A stretch of DNA of 64,000 nt from Gordonia sp. KTR9. Its GTDB lineage: Bacteria > Actinomycetota > Actinomycetes > Mycobacteriales > Mycobacteriaceae. Where the stretch lies: the NCBI RefSeq assembly GCF_000143885.2, contig NC_018581.1:3224001-3288000 (forward strand). The letters are read 5' to 3'. Every line of letters starts with the position of its first letter. Positions within the stretch are counted from its first letter, which is position 1. Of this stretch, positions 54,058 to 63,880 are shown in pieces. A model generated the notes under the pieces. It saw only the letters and a list, made by a program, of their open reading frames with translations. It was not told the DNA's origin and searched no databases. The translations under genes were made by a program, and so were the position numbers.

Positions 54058-54933
54058 TCATCGTGATGACAGTTGGTGGAGCGTCAGCAGGAATCGGGGC
54101 AGTTGCTCATCAAAGGTGGCGTTATCGTCACCGACCACCATATGACCAGCATCAACGACCTCGACCTGGGCGTGCGGTATGAGTGCCGCAAGGTCGCGCA
54201 GTCCCTGTTCGGTGACTATGTCCGAGTGTGCACCTCGCACAGCAAGGGTTGGCACCGTGACCTTCCTTGCCGCAGCCGCCACGCGATCCGGATCGGTCCG
54301 TCGCGCCGGCGGATCCGGAAGAAAGCTCGGATCCCAATGCCAATGCCAACGATCCTCGCGCCAGCGAAGGATTCGTCGGAGTCCATCCGTCGAGGACGCT
54401 CGTGGTCGGTGCGGGTTGTAGACCGCAATAGCGTCGGCTGCTGCATCGAGCGATCGAAATCCTTCTCGATGCGCCGCCATGAATTCCATGACGCGCAATG
54501 CACCGGCCTCATCGACACGAGGTACCACGTCGACGAGCACGATGGCCCGGACGGTCTCGTGCCCTTCGCCGTCCAGCAAAACCGCTAGTAGTCCGCCCAG
54601 CGAGGCTCCGACCACGACGGGGGGCCGCGACAATTGCCCGACCACCGCTCGGAGGTCCGCGATCATCGCATCGGTCGAATAGTCGCCGTCGGGCGCCCAG
54701 TCACTCTCCCCATGACCGCGGAGGTCGAAGGCAAGGGTGGACCAACCCGCGGACGCGACACGCCTCGCCGTGCGTCGCCACGAGTGGCGCGTCTGCCCGC
54801 CCCCATGAACGAACACCACATCCCCGTAGCTCTGGGGCACGATCGTGTGCTCGCCTCGAATTGCTGTTCCCTCACAACATAGTTCGAGGGCGACTGACGA
54901 CGCGCGTCCCGTTGCTGAGGAGTAGTTGTCCAT
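54058..54933 (-). CDS. Alpha/beta hydrolase
   Basis: The 291-residue protein has the oxyanion-hole segment FVHGGGQTRHSWR, LAFDLRGHGESDW, the nucleophile elbow VVGASLGGLLA (Ser 111) and a C-terminal His in DAGHMVVGDDN. The acid is probably the Asp in RGAHSDIV. It may hydrolyse an ester, a lactone or a C-C bond; the type cannot be set. It lies 10 bp after the MFS exporter gene and is the last of a minus-strand group (54058-59011). Confidence 0.88.
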   Translation of the reverse strand: MDNYSSATGRASSVALELCCEGTAIRGEHTIVPQSYGDVVFVHGGGQTRHSWRRTARRVASAGWSTLAFDLRGHGESDWAPDGDYSTDAMIADLRAVVGQLSRPPVVVGASLGGLLAVLLDGEGHETVRAIVLVDVVPRVDEAGALRVMEFMAAHREGFRSLDAAADAIAVYNPHRPRASSTDGLRRILRWREDRWHWHWDPSFLPDPPARRTDPDRVAAAARKVTVPTLAVRGAHSDIVTEQGLRDLAALIPHAQVEVVDAGHMVVGDDNATFDEQLPRFLLTLHQLSSR

Positions 54934-54943
54934 CTACTGTTCC

Positions 54944-56359
54944 CTACTTTCGATTCCGAGCGGCGTCGAAACCGCCCCCGCGCCGACGCGGTAAGAACAC
55001 GACGGCGCAAAACGAGACCGCGGTCGCGGCGACGGCCAGCACGCCAAAGCCGACGGAGAAGCCACCCGCGGGGCTCATCGGAGAGGCCACCGACATCAGT
55101 CCGGTCACGGCCACAGTCCCCACAGCGCCTCCGATGGTGCGCAGGTTCGCGTTGACGCCCCCCGCCTGCCCGGTGTCCGCAGGGTCGACAGACATCACGA
55201 CAACCGTGGAGATGGCCGGAAAGCAGCCACCGAAGCCGAGACCCATCACCAGGGTCAGGCACCACACCGCGATCGGCGATACGTTCCACAGTCCGAGCGC
55301 GAGGAGCGCAAGACCGACCGCCATCGCGCCGATTGCCACCATCCACCTCGAACGCAGGACACGAATGAGTCGGCCCGCCAGGAAACCCACTGTAAACATG
55401 CCGAGACTCAACGCCACCATGTAAAAGCCGACGGTCGCACTCGCCAGGCCGAAACCGGCTTGTGCATCCTGGAGGAAAGCGGGAAGAAGCGCGAAGACAC
55501 CGAAAAGCGTGAATCCGAGAAGCAGCGAGATCGCATGCGAAGCCGCCACGGCCTGGTGCGAGACCATGAGCCGCAGGTCGATCAGCGGACTGGATGACCT
55601 GAGTTCCACGGCGATCCAGATCGCACATGTCACGACAGCGATCGCGGTCGCCATGATGACTTGCGACGACATCCAACCCCAGGTGCTCCCCTGTCCGAGT
55701 GTTATCAGCAGGGTCGACAACCAAGCGCAGAAGAGCAGGCCGGCCACGACATTGATCTTTGCCTCGGAACGAGGGGCGACGGTGGGCACCACGGTCGCAA
55801 CAAGGATTCCCGAAACGATGCAGAAAGCAGCAGGAATCAAGAACAACCATGCATACCCGAGATACTGCAGGATCGGTCCGGCGAGAACCGTTCCGATCGC
55901 ATTGCTGATCCCAGCGACGCCGCCTACCACGCCGATCATCGTCGGAAGTCGCCGGCTCGGAAGGATCGCCCTCAGGATGCCGTAGGCCAGCGGGATCACA
56001 CCGCCACCGACCCCTTGGAGGACCCGTCCGGCGATAGCCACTGCCGATGTCGACGCGAAGGCTGCGATGACAGCTCCGGCCGTCAAGAAGTACAAGGCAG
56101 TGAGATACGTTCGCTTCAGTCCGCGTATGTCCCCAATCCGCCCCATCATCGGCGTGCTGACCGCCGACGACAGCAGGAAGCCTGTCAGTATCCACGCCGC
56201 GTCCGGAGTACTCACCTCGAACTTGTCGCGGAGCGCCGGGAGTACGGGCACGAGCATGGACTGCAGGAGCGAGTAGGCGACAACCCCCGCGATCACGGCC
56301 GCGACCGCGAGATGGGTACCGCCCGACGGACGTTCGGTCTCGGACTCGTCAGACACCAT
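54944..56359 (-). CDS. MFS transporter, DHA2-like
   Basis: This 471-residue protein is a major facilitator transporter of the drug:H+ antiporter type. It begins with a soluble acidic stretch, then AAVIAGVVAYSLLQSMLVPVL. Motif C-like sequence is seen in GGVAGISNAIGTVLAGP and motif A in GRIGDIRGLKRTY. About 14 hydrophobic segments are visible. It may export or import a pathway compound. The gene follows the FprB-like gene by 26 bp and precedes the hydrolase by 10 bp. Confidence 0.9.
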   Translation of the reverse strand: MVSDESETERPSGGTHLAVAAVIAGVVAYSLLQSMLVPVLPALRDKFEVSTPDAAWILTGFLLSSAVSTPMMGRIGDIRGLKRTYLTALYFLTAGAVIAAFASTSAVAIAGRVLQGVGGGVIPLAYGILRAILPSRRLPTMIGVVGGVAGISNAIGTVLAGPILQYLGYAWLFLIPAAFCIVSGILVATVVPTVAPRSEAKINVVAGLLFCAWLSTLLITLGQGSTWGWMSSQVIMATAIAVVTCAIWIAVELRSSSPLIDLRLMVSHQAVAASHAISLLLGFTLFGVFALLPAFLQDAQAGFGLASATVGFYMVALSLGMFTVGFLAGRLIRVLRSRWMVAIGAMAVGLALLALGLWNVSPIAVWCLTLVMGLGFGGCFPAISTVVVMSVDPADTGQAGGVNANLRTIGGAVGTVAVTGLMSVASPMSPAGGFSVGFGVLAVAATAVSFCAVVFLPRRRGGGFDAARNRK

Positions 56360-56385
56360 CGGCAGCCGCTCGGGCCGGCGGGCCC

Positions 56386-58062
56386 TCAGTGCGCATCGCC
56401 GGTGGCAGCGGTCTCGAGATCGGTCAGCCGCACGAGCTTGAGCCGGCGGCGGCCTGCAGCCTTACCTGCGCCCTTCTCCACGGCGTCGATGTTCTTCCAG
56501 CCCGTCAGATCGATGCGACGGGCTCCCCGATCGGCGACGAGGTCGGCAACATCAGCGCGGGCGGTGGCCGGAGCGCTGAGCTTGCCGTCGACAAAGTCCG
56601 CCAGGACGGCTGCGGCGGTCTCCTGACCGCAGCTGCGATTCATGCCGATGCCGCCGGACGCGCCACGCTTGATCCAGCCGGCGACATACACCCCGCCGAT
56701 CACCTCGCCGCCGGCCTCGGTCAGGACCCGGCCCTCGGAGTTGGGCACCACGGTCCGCAGCTCGTCGAACGGCAGGTCGGTGACCGGCACGCCTCGGTAC
56801 CCGATGGCGCGCAGCACCAGCCCCGCCTCGATCTCGGTGTGCTGATCGGTCGGCGCAACGCCGACCGCACCGGCTCCCGACGTGTATTCGTTACGCACGA
56901 GCGACACCGTCTCGACCACCCGGCCGCCGCCCAGGGCGATGGGCGAGGTCAGGAACCGGAAGACGATGCGCCGGTTGCCCTCGGTCGTCGGCTTCTCCGC
57001 GAACTCGCGCGCGAGTCGGATCTTGGTGGCGATCGTGGAGTCCAGGGAATCATCGTCGAGTCCGGCCCGGGTCGCCTCGTCGAAGACCAGATCGGCGGGG
57101 TCGATGACCACGTCGACGCCGTCGACCTCACTTAGTGCCAGGAATTCGCTGTTCGTGTACGCGGCGTGCGCGACACCACGACGCGCGACGAGCACGACCT
57201 CGCGCACGTTCGACTTACGCAGCTTCGCCAGGGCATGGTCAGCGATGTCGGTCTTCGCCAGGACCTCGGGGTCGGTGACCAGGATGCGCGCTACGTCAAG
57301 GGCGACGTTGCCGTTGCCGATGACCACGGCCCGCTCGGCGGAGAGGTCGACGTCGAGATCGGCGTAGTCCGGGTGGCCGTTGTACCAGGCCACGAACTGG
57401 GTGGCCGGGATCGAACCGTCCAGATCCTCACCGTCGACGCCGAGTCGCCTGTCGGTGGCCGCGCCGACGGCGTAAATCACCGCGTGATAGCGCGCTACCA
57501 ACTCGTCGTGGCTGATGTGTTTTCCCACCTCGACGTTGAGGTGGTAGTCGAAGTTCCGCTTGGCCGCGATCGAGGCGAAGGTCTTCTCGACGCCCTTGGT
57601 GAGCGCGTGGTCAGGAGCGACACCTGCCCGTACGAGACCGTATGGCGTCGGGAGGCGATCGAACATGTCGACCTTGACGCTCTGCCGCCGGACAAGCTCC
57701 TCGGCGGCGTAGAAGGCGGCCGGCCCGGCACCCACGATCGCGACGTGCAGTGGTTCGTCCGGCAGCGGCGGCGACTTCGTCGGCGACACCAGTCCGCCCT
57801 CGACGTCGTGGTCCGTGTAGTAATCCGCGTTGATCTGCAGATAAGGCTCTGTGTGAGAGTCGATCTGGTCGTCGGGCACGATGGCCTCGACTGGGCACTC
57901 GTCGATGCATGCACCGCAGTCGATGCACGTCTCGGGGTCGATGTACAACATCTCCGCCGTGAAGAATTCCGGCTCCCCCGGGGTCGGGTGGATGCAATTC
58001 ACCGGACACACGCTGACGCACGAGGCGTCGTTGCAGCATGGCCGGGTGATCACGTGCGCCAT
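56386..58062 (-). CDS. fprB: Ferredoxin-NADP reductase with N-terminal ferredoxin domain (FprB-like)
   Basis: The 558-residue protein begins MAHVITRPCCNDASC and has a 7Fe/8Fe-type ferredoxin domain (about 1-75) with CVSVCPVNC and CIDCGACIDECP. An adrenodoxin-reductase-like flavoprotein follows, with FAD motif VAIVGAGPAAFYAAEEL, TPYGLVRAGVAPDH, NADP motif VIGNGNVALDVARIL and YVAGWIKRGASGGIG near the C-terminus. This fusion corresponds to mycobacterial FprB. It could reduce the ferredoxin for the P450 at 44628. The ATG at 58062 matches the family start. Confidence 0.92.
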   Translation of the reverse strand: MAHVITRPCCNDASCVSVCPVNCIHPTPGEPEFFTAEMLYIDPETCIDCGACIDECPVEAIVPDDQIDSHTEPYLQINADYYTDHDVEGGLVSPTKSPPLPDEPLHVAIVGAGPAAFYAAEELVRRQSVKVDMFDRLPTPYGLVRAGVAPDHALTKGVEKTFASIAAKRNFDYHLNVEVGKHISHDELVARYHAVIYAVGAATDRRLGVDGEDLDGSIPATQFVAWYNGHPDYADLDVDLSAERAVVIGNGNVALDVARILVTDPEVLAKTDIADHALAKLRKSNVREVVLVARRGVAHAAYTNSEFLALSEVDGVDVVIDPADLVFDEATRAGLDDDSLDSTIATKIRLAREFAEKPTTEGNRRIVFRFLTSPIALGGGRVVETVSLVRNEYTSGAGAVGVAPTDQHTEIEAGLVLRAIGYRGVPVTDLPFDELRTVVPNSEGRVLTEAGGEVIGGVYVAGWIKRGASGGIGMNRSCGQETAAAVLADFVDGKLSAPATARADVADLVADRGARRIDLTGWKNIDAVEKGAGKAAGRRRLKLVRLTDLETAATGDAH

Positions 58063-58165
58063 TCGTCTGACCTTGTCTCTCACGGATTGCGGCGTCGGGA
58101 TACCACTTCCTACAAAATAGCTAAATGAACTAGACAAATCCAGCGGTGTACCCCGGCACCGCTGC

Positions 58166-59011
58166 TCACTCCATCCAGAAGTCCAGCTCGAGTTCTTCCT
58201 CACCAGGGGCGACTCGATAGCCCGACAGGTCGACGATGCCGTCGGCCGCCAGGACCTCGTCGTCGATGAAGCAGTTCCCGGTGGCCTCTGATGACGGGCG
58301 GGTGATGATGCTCATCGCGGCGTCGGCCATGATGCCCGGGGTGCGGCTGCGTGAGACCAGCTTCTCGCCCAGGATGTTCCGTACTGCAGCGGTGTCGATC
58401 GTGGTGCGCGGCCACAGCGAGTTCACCGCGATCCCGTCCTCCGCGAGCTCGGCCGACAAGCCGATGGTCACGAGCGACATCGCGAACTTCGAGATGGTGT
58501 ACGCGGTTCCGATCTCCCCGAACCATTTCGGGTCGAGGTTGATCGGCGGCGACAAGGTCAGCACGTGCCCGTTGGCCGAGCGTCGCAGATGCGGGATCGC
58601 GGTCTTCGTCAGCAGGAAGGCGCCCCGAGCATTGATGTCCTGCATCAGGTCGTACTTCTTCATGCTGATGTGTTCGGTCGGTGTCAGGTCCAGGGCGCTG
58701 GCGTTGTTGACAACGATGTCGATCCCGCCGAACTCTGCGGCCGTGCGTGCAACCGCGTCTGCCACGGAGTCATCGTCACGGATGTCACCGACCAGCGGCA
58801 GAGCCTTGCCACCGGCCTCCTCGACTGCCGCAGCGGCGGTGTAGATGGTGCCCGGCAGTTTCGGATGAGGCTCGGTCGTCTTGGCGATCATCGCCACGTT
58901 GGCGCCGCGACGGGCCGCTCGAACAGCGATGGCTTCGCCGATACCCCGACTTCCGCCCGACATGATGACGGTGCGCCCTTCGAGCGACCGGTCCTCAGAT
59001 GCAGGGTTCAT
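58166..59011 (-). CDS. SDR oxidoreductase, HSDL2-like
   Basis: This 281-residue SDR has SGGSRGIGEAIAVRAARRGA, the HSDL2-type stretch AKTTEPHPKLPGTIYTAAA, NNASALDLTP and the catalytic YTISK. Members related to hydroxysteroid dehydrogenase-like protein 2 are linked to lipid metabolism, with uncertain substrate. AAGGAATCGTC precedes the ATG at 59011. It is the first gene of the minus-strand group with the FprB-like protein, MFS and hydrolase, and is divergent from the TRAP transporter. Confidence 0.88.
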   Translation of the reverse strand: MNPASEDRSLEGRTVIMSGGSRGIGEAIAVRAARRGANVAMIAKTTEPHPKLPGTIYTAAAAVEEAGGKALPLVGDIRDDDSVADAVARTAAEFGGIDIVVNNASALDLTPTEHISMKKYDLMQDINARGAFLLTKTAIPHLRRSANGHVLTLSPPINLDPKWFGEIGTAYTISKFAMSLVTIGLSAELAEDGIAVNSLWPRTTIDTAAVRNILGEKLVSRSRTPGIMADAAMSIITRPSSEATGNCFIDDEVLAADGIVDLSGYRVAPGEEELELDFWME

Positions 59012-59485
59012 GACGATTCCTTCCGTTGGTGTCGCCACCCGGCGCAACTGCTCTGGAATGGGCTCTCCGAGAGTCGCCGCCACGCATTCCAAGTCGCCCC
59101 TCCGTGCAGCGTGCGAGACGCCATCAGTGGCATACCGAAATCATAAATCATATTAATCTTCAACCTAATGCCGACCTGGCGATCACGACCTCCCGCCTCA
59201 CGGGCGCTCCCGACAGCATCCACGACAGGTCGGGTACGGAATCCGGCCGTCGCGGAACTGCCATGTCGTCGTCGATGCACGCGGTGTGACACCTGACCAC
59301 GTATCACACCCCCAGCCCATCCCCCACTCTCCGCTGCGGGCCGAATTCTTCTGCGCAGAAACAGGATTGAACAGAGCGCCCTCAGCCTTTCGATATCACC
59401 CGGCGGTTTGGGACAACCGGCACCTTCTTGTCGATGCATTCGACGGTAGGTCTTGACATCGAGGAGATCGGTGAGTTAGATCACT

Positions 59486-59506
59486 TTAAATAGTAGACCT
59501 ATTTAA
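59486..59506. promoter_or_regulatory. AT-rich operator upstream of the TRAP genes
   Basis: TTAAATAG (59486-59493) and CTATTTAA (59499-59506) form a perfect 8-bp inverted repeat with a 5-bp spacer. A further CTATTTA-like repeat overlaps to the right. It stands 94 bp before the TRAP start and in an otherwise G+C-rich 588-bp gap, the rest of which shows no gene. Confidence 0.6.
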
Positions 59507-59599
59507 CTATTTACTGTGGGCTGGCCGGTGCTCGCATCTGCACCGAGCCGGCAGTGGCGACCCGCCGAGGACATCAGACGACAGAGGAGGAGTTGCGAT

Positions 59600-60877
59600 A
59601 TGCCCTCACCCGGGCGAGGCAAACGGATATCGGCGCACATGGTCATCGCGGTGGTGGTGGCCGTTGTCCTGGCATCGTGCGCCGAAACACGCAGCGGGAT
59701 AGGCGGTTCCGGCCCCGCGGTGCCCTACGGTGCGAACGCGGACGATTATCGGTCGGCCCTCGCCGACACCGAGCCGGTCACGATCTATGTCCAGGCGACC
59801 AACCCCGCCGGCTCGCTGAACATCTCTGATCTGGAGATGTACATGAAGACGGTCACCGAGTGGTCCGGCGAGAAGATCACCTTCGATGTGGCGTACTCGA
59901 ATGCGATCGCCAAAGCCGAGGACGCCGACGACGCGCTCGAGGACGGTCGTATCGACATGGCACTGGTCATACCCGGCTACGAGCCGTCGGAGTTCCCGGT
60001 CAGCAACGCCATGGCGAAGGCCACCCTGTTCGCCGACCAGAGCCCGATCGAAGGCACATTGTCGGCCACGAGTTGGATGACCGAGTTCGCCTTCTCCTCG
60101 CCCGAGCTGACCGAGGAATTCGAAGAAAAGCGCCTGAAGATTCTCAATCCGGCAAACTTCGTCGGCGGCCCACTGATGTTCTGCCCCCAGTCACGGACCG
60201 ACCTGTCGGCCTTCAAGGGCACTACGGTGTCCTCCGGATCGACAGAACACAGCGCGCAGGTTTCGGCCCTCGGCGCCTCCCCCGTGTCCATCCCCTACTC
60301 CGATGTCTACGAAGGCGTCCAGCGTGGCGTCGTCGATTGCGTCGTCACCGCGGCGACCGGGGCCATCGCGACCAACGTCGTCGACGTCGCGCCACAGGTG
60401 ACCTTCTCGCCGGATCTCCCGGCGACGTCCAACCCGGCGGTCTGGGCCTTCTCGGCCGACACGTGGAATTCACTGCCGCTGGCAGCGCAACAACTGCTCT
60501 GGGACAAGTTGAGCGTTCTGTATGCGGTCCAACTGGAGAAGAGCATGAAGCTGTACGCCGAGGTGTCGCAACAGATCGCCGAAGCCGGTGGCTCGGTGAA
60601 GCCGTACACACCGGGCGCCAGGCGATCGATCGAACAAGCGAGTACGGCGCTGTTGGCAGAGTTCGCCGAGTCCGATGCGGTGCCGGATCCGTCGACCTTC
60701 CTGGCCGGGGCCAGGGCCGCAGCGGAGAAGTGGAAGCCGATCCCCGCAGAGAGCGGGTACCGAAACGAGGCGGACCTCGCCGGATTCTCCGAATGGTTCA
60801 CAACGGCGGATCTCGACTTCACCGAGTACGCAGACCGCGTCCACCGCGACGTCTACTTGCCGCACAGGCCGTCATAG
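59600..60877 (+). CDS. TRAP transporter substrate-binding lipoprotein (DctP-like)
   Basis: The 425-residue protein has a lipoprotein signal (hydrophobic VIAVVVAVVLASC, lipobox Cys 27) and a DctP-fold body. It includes NPAGSLNISDLEMYMKTV, FKGTTVSSGSTEHSAQV and PYSDVYEGVQRGVVDCVVT, the last typical of TRAP binding proteins. GGAGGAG precedes the ATG at 59600. It starts a three-gene TRAP cluster for ion-driven uptake of carboxylates; the substrate may be an organic acid of this pathway. Confidence 0.92.
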   Translation: MPSPGRGKRISAHMVIAVVVAVVLASCAETRSGIGGSGPAVPYGANADDYRSALADTEPVTIYVQATNPAGSLNISDLEMYMKTVTEWSGEKITFDVAYSNAIAKAEDADDALEDGRIDMALVIPGYEPSEFPVSNAMAKATLFADQSPIEGTLSATSWMTEFAFSSPELTEEFEEKRLKILNPANFVGGPLMFCPQSRTDLSAFKGTTVSSGSTEHSAQVSALGASPVSIPYSDVYEGVQRGVVDCVVTAATGAIATNVVDVAPQVTFSPDLPATSNPAVWAFSADTWNSLPLAAQQLLWDKLSVLYAVQLEKSMKLYAEVSQQIAEAGGSVKPYTPGARRSIEQASTALLAEFAESDAVPDPSTFLAGARAAAEKWKPIPAESGYRNEADLAGFSEWFTTADLDFTEYADRVHRDVYLPHRPS

Positions 60878-60905
60878 CCCAACGCTGACAACACGATTGA
60901 GGAAC

Positions 60906-61469
60906 ATGAGCAGACCATCCCTGGCCGGGCGCGCTCTGACCCTGGCCGAAACACTCGCTGCCGCAACGTTGATACTGATGATGCTGCACGTGACCCTGAA
61001 CGCCATCACACGATCGTTCTTCTCCGCTCCGGTGCCGAACACACTCGAGATCACCGAGTACTGGTACATGCCGATCCTCGCGCTCATCGGGTTCGTCACG
61101 GCGCAGGCACGTAGAGAGCACGTTTCCATCGACCTCCTGTTCCGCCGGATTCCTCGAGCCGCACAGCGATGGGTCATCGTCGGATCGCACCTGCTGTCGG
61201 CGATGGTCTTCGCGGGATTCGCGTGGTACGGCGCGAGCGAGGCACTACACGCCTACGACATCGAGCTCACCGGCGGCGTGTCGGCGCTGACGATCTGGCC
61301 GGTCTGGATTCTGGTGCCGGTCTCGTTCGCCGTCCTTGCCGCGCAATTCCTCACCACGGCGGTCCGGTCGATCGCCTCCGCAGAGTACGCCGGCCAGGTC
61401 GACCCCGACGATGACGAACTGACTCCCGCCAGTGGCACCACGAGAAGGGCGACGGATGACCATCACTAA
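60906..61469 (+). CDS. TRAP transporter small permease (DctQ-like)
   Basis: The 187-residue protein has four hydrophobic segments and the DctQ-type EYWYMPILALIGFVTAQARR followed by EHVSIDLLF. Its start 28 bp after the binding protein and the 14-bp overlap with the large permease fit a TRAP operon. It ends with an acidic, soluble tail. Confidence 0.9.
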   Translation: MSRPSLAGRALTLAETLAAATLILMMLHVTLNAITRSFFSAPVPNTLEITEYWYMPILALIGFVTAQARREHVSIDLLFRRIPRAAQRWVIVGSHLLSAMVFAGFAWYGASEALHAYDIELTGGVSALTIWPVWILVPVSFAVLAAQFLTTAVRSIASAEYAGQVDPDDDELTPASGTTRRATDDHH

Positions 61470-62955
61470 CAACGAGATGGCCCGGGAGGACTCCTCGGCA
61501 AGCGCCCCCGAGTCCGGCGGCAGACCACCGGGACGACGCTCTTGGACCGCCGTCGGTGTCTCGACGACCCTGTTGGCCTGCTTCACCGTTGCGCTCTTCC
61601 TCCCCCTGCCCTCGATCACCATCGGTGTGCTCGCGATCTGCACGATGCTCACGCTGATGTTCCTGCGCGTCCCGGTGGCAGTCGCGATGATCGTGCCGTC
61701 GCTGATCGCCATGTACAACCTGCGCGGTCCACGTGCAGCGACGGGCGCCCTTGGCTCGTTGCCGTTCGACGCGATCGCGAGCTGGACGCTGAGCGTCGTG
61801 CCGATGTTCGTGCTGATGGGCATGCTGCTGTCACAGTCCGGTGTCGCCTCGTCGGTCTACAGCGCGGCACGTCAATGGCTCGGTTGGCTCCCCGGGGGTC
61901 TCGCGGTGGGTACCACGGGCGCGGGCGCGGGCCTGGCCGCGGTGTCCGGGTCGTCGGTGGCAACCACCTACACGCTCACCAAAATCGGTGTGCCCGAGAT
62001 GCTCCGGGCAGGATATGACAAGCGACTCGCCCTCGGGGCCGTCATGGTGGCGGGGCTACCCGGTCAGCTGATCCCGCCGAGCATCCTGCTGATCATCTAC
62101 GCGGGCGTCGCCGAAGTACCGGTGGGCAAACAGCTCTTGGCGGGTCTGGGTCCCGGACTCGTGGTGGCTGTCTTGTTCGCCCTGATCATCATCGCGGTGG
62201 TCGCCGTCACACCGCGACTCGCTGGTTCTCGTGAAGTTCAGAGCCCGGAAGTCACCTGGAAGAGTCGGTTCGCCAGCCTCATTCCGACATGGCCGATTCC
62301 GGCGCTCATCGCGATCATCGTGGTGGGCATGTTCACCGGTGTCGTCACCGCCACGGAAGCCGGCGCCTTCGCAGCGCTGTTCGCGATCGTCGTTCTCGTC
62401 GTCAACACCCGACACACGAACACCACCTGGCGTCAGCTCTCGGCCGCCTGTACAGGCACGGTCTCGACCGTAGGGGCGATCTTCCTGCTGCTCATCGGTG
62501 TCGAGATGCTCTCCCGGATGATGGCGTTGACCGGAATCAGTACCAAGTTCTCCGACGTCATCACCTCGTGGGATCTCTCCAGGGTCGAATTCCTGCTCCT
62601 GATGACCGTCGTGTATCTCGTCCTCGGCGCCTTCATGGAATCGCTCCCCATGATCCTGCTCACGGTCCCGATCCTGATCCCGACCTTGACCGCACTGGAC
62701 ATCTCGCTGCTGTGGTTCGGCGCGTTCGTGGTGCTGATGGGCGAGATCGCGATGCTCACACCGCCCGTCGGAATCCTGTCGATGATCGTCTATGCGATCG
62801 TCCGCGATCCGTCGGTCAACATGGGTCAGAAGATCACCATTCGGGACGTCTTCGTCTCGGTCGGCTGGTTCTTGCCCGGAGCCGCCGTCGTGGTCGGTGT
62901 GCTGATCGCGTTCCCTGAGATCTCGACGTGGCTGCCGGACAGGGGCAGCGGTTAG
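61456..62955 (+). CDS. TRAP transporter large permease (DctM-like)
   Basis: The 499-residue membrane protein has the DctM pattern: VPMFVLMGMLLSQSGVASSV, AAVSGSSVATTYTLTKIGVP, LPGQLIPPSILLIIYAGVA and GVVTATEAGAFAALFA. LTPPVGILSMIVYAI is near the C-terminus. An ATG at 61456, overlapping the DctQ end, is preferred. It completes the TRAP system. The C-terminus faces an SDR relic. Confidence 0.93.
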   Translation: MTITNNEMAREDSSASAPESGGRPPGRRSWTAVGVSTTLLACFTVALFLPLPSITIGVLAICTMLTLMFLRVPVAVAMIVPSLIAMYNLRGPRAATGALGSLPFDAIASWTLSVVPMFVLMGMLLSQSGVASSVYSAARQWLGWLPGGLAVGTTGAGAGLAAVSGSSVATTYTLTKIGVPEMLRAGYDKRLALGAVMVAGLPGQLIPPSILLIIYAGVAEVPVGKQLLAGLGPGLVVAVLFALIIIAVVAVTPRLAGSREVQSPEVTWKSRFASLIPTWPIPALIAIIVVGMFTGVVTATEAGAFAALFAIVVLVVNTRHTNTTWRQLSAACTGTVSTVGAIFLLLIGVEMLSRMMALTGISTKFSDVITSWDLSRVEFLLLMTVVYLVLGAFMESLPMILLTVPILIPTLTALDISLLWFGAFVVLMGEIAMLTPPVGILSMIVYAIVRDPSVNMGQKITIRDVFVSVGWFLPGAAVVVGVLIAFPEISTWLPDRGSG

Positions 62956-63034
62956 ATCTGACCGTGGCGGTCCCGGTCGCGTTGGTCTCTGACCATGCGA
63001 TCCGGGGCCGGTTCGGCATGTCTTGGACCGGGAC

Positions 63035-63645
63035 CTACTCGGCCAGAAGACGGATCGACGCCGCGAGACGTTGCGCCTCGCTGGTAGCGTCCGCGAACTG
63101 ATCTGCCTCCGCGGAGTCGACGATCCGCGCGATTGTCGCACCGACCGTCTCTGAGGCGGCACCACGGCTCACATCGTGGCCGATCTCGCTGGCTACCAAC
63201 GTGTTCCCCTCCGTGGCAACGAATTTCGTATCCACATTGAATGAGCGGATACCTCGGTCGGCGAACTCGGCCTGCAGGGTCGGACCCGCGTGACGCCCGT
63301 TGTGGACAGGACATCGACTCCGCCCCACTCTGCGGAGACCTGCTCGGCAGCTGCGTGCGCACGGTGGCGAGGTCGGTCAGATCCAACGGCACCAGGAGCG
63401 TCCGCACGCCGAACCGTCTCGCGAGCTCAGCCGTCTCGGCCGAACTGCCTGGCAGCTTTGCGCGTATCGGGGGGATGCACCGTGACACTGCTGTCCAACG
63501 ATTCATCGCCCGCCACCGGACGAGCCGCCAACGCCACGTCATAACCACGCGACGAAAGCGCCAACGCAGTCGCTTTCCCGATACCCCGGCTCGCTCCCGT
63601 TGTCAGATCTCGCCGCCGCGCAGGATGTATCGGTGTGATCGGCAC
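63035..63645 (-). pseudogene. Frameshifted SDR relic
   Basis: The start MPITPIHPARRRDLTTGAS continues RGIGKATALALSSRGYDV, a good SDR N-terminus. The frame then moves: FGVRTLLVPLDLTDLATV is in a second frame, and FADRGIRSFNVDTKFVATEG to the end (ASIRLLAE) in a third. The catalytic Tyr-x3-Lys segment is not found, so part of the middle is lost. It lies convergent to the TRAP operon. Confidence 0.75.
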
Positions 63646-63649
63646 CGGA

Positions 63650-63880
63650 CCGCGGCCGCTCGAGTTGCCGACCGAGCGGCTCGTCGCCGGAGAGCTCCCC
63701 GTCCGCGGCTCGGTCGCCTACACCGTGGTCGATTCCAGAACTGCGGTGGCCGTGCTCGCCGACGGCTACGCCGGAGCGGTGGTGACAACAGTCGTACCAC
63801 TCGCCGACGCCCCAGCCATGCTCGCGTCGAGCCTGTCAGGCGACAACAAGGAGCTCAAGATCCTTGTGGGACCCGGGTGA
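63650..63880 (+). pseudogene. C-terminal fragment of a zinc-type alcohol dehydrogenase
   Basis: LELPTERLVAGELPVRGSVA, then VVTTVVPLADAPAMLASSL and NKELKILVGPG, is the usual C-terminal end of a medium-chain dehydrogenase. Everything upstream, including zinc ligands and the Rossmann motif, is absent; the 5' side abuts the SDR relic. Confidence 0.7.

Noticed and set aside
54663..56195. 510-aa minus-strand open frame
   Set aside because: It overlaps the MFS gene in another frame on the same strand and is Arg/Gly-rich without motifs.
59012..59485. Possible gene in the gap between the SDR and TRAP genes
   Set aside because: Only short frames without ribosome sites or motifs; treated as promoter and spacer DNA.
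62056..63165. 369-aa minus-strand open frame rich in Arg, Asp and Gln
   Set aside because: It is antisense to the TRAP large permease and has the composition expected of a shadow frame.
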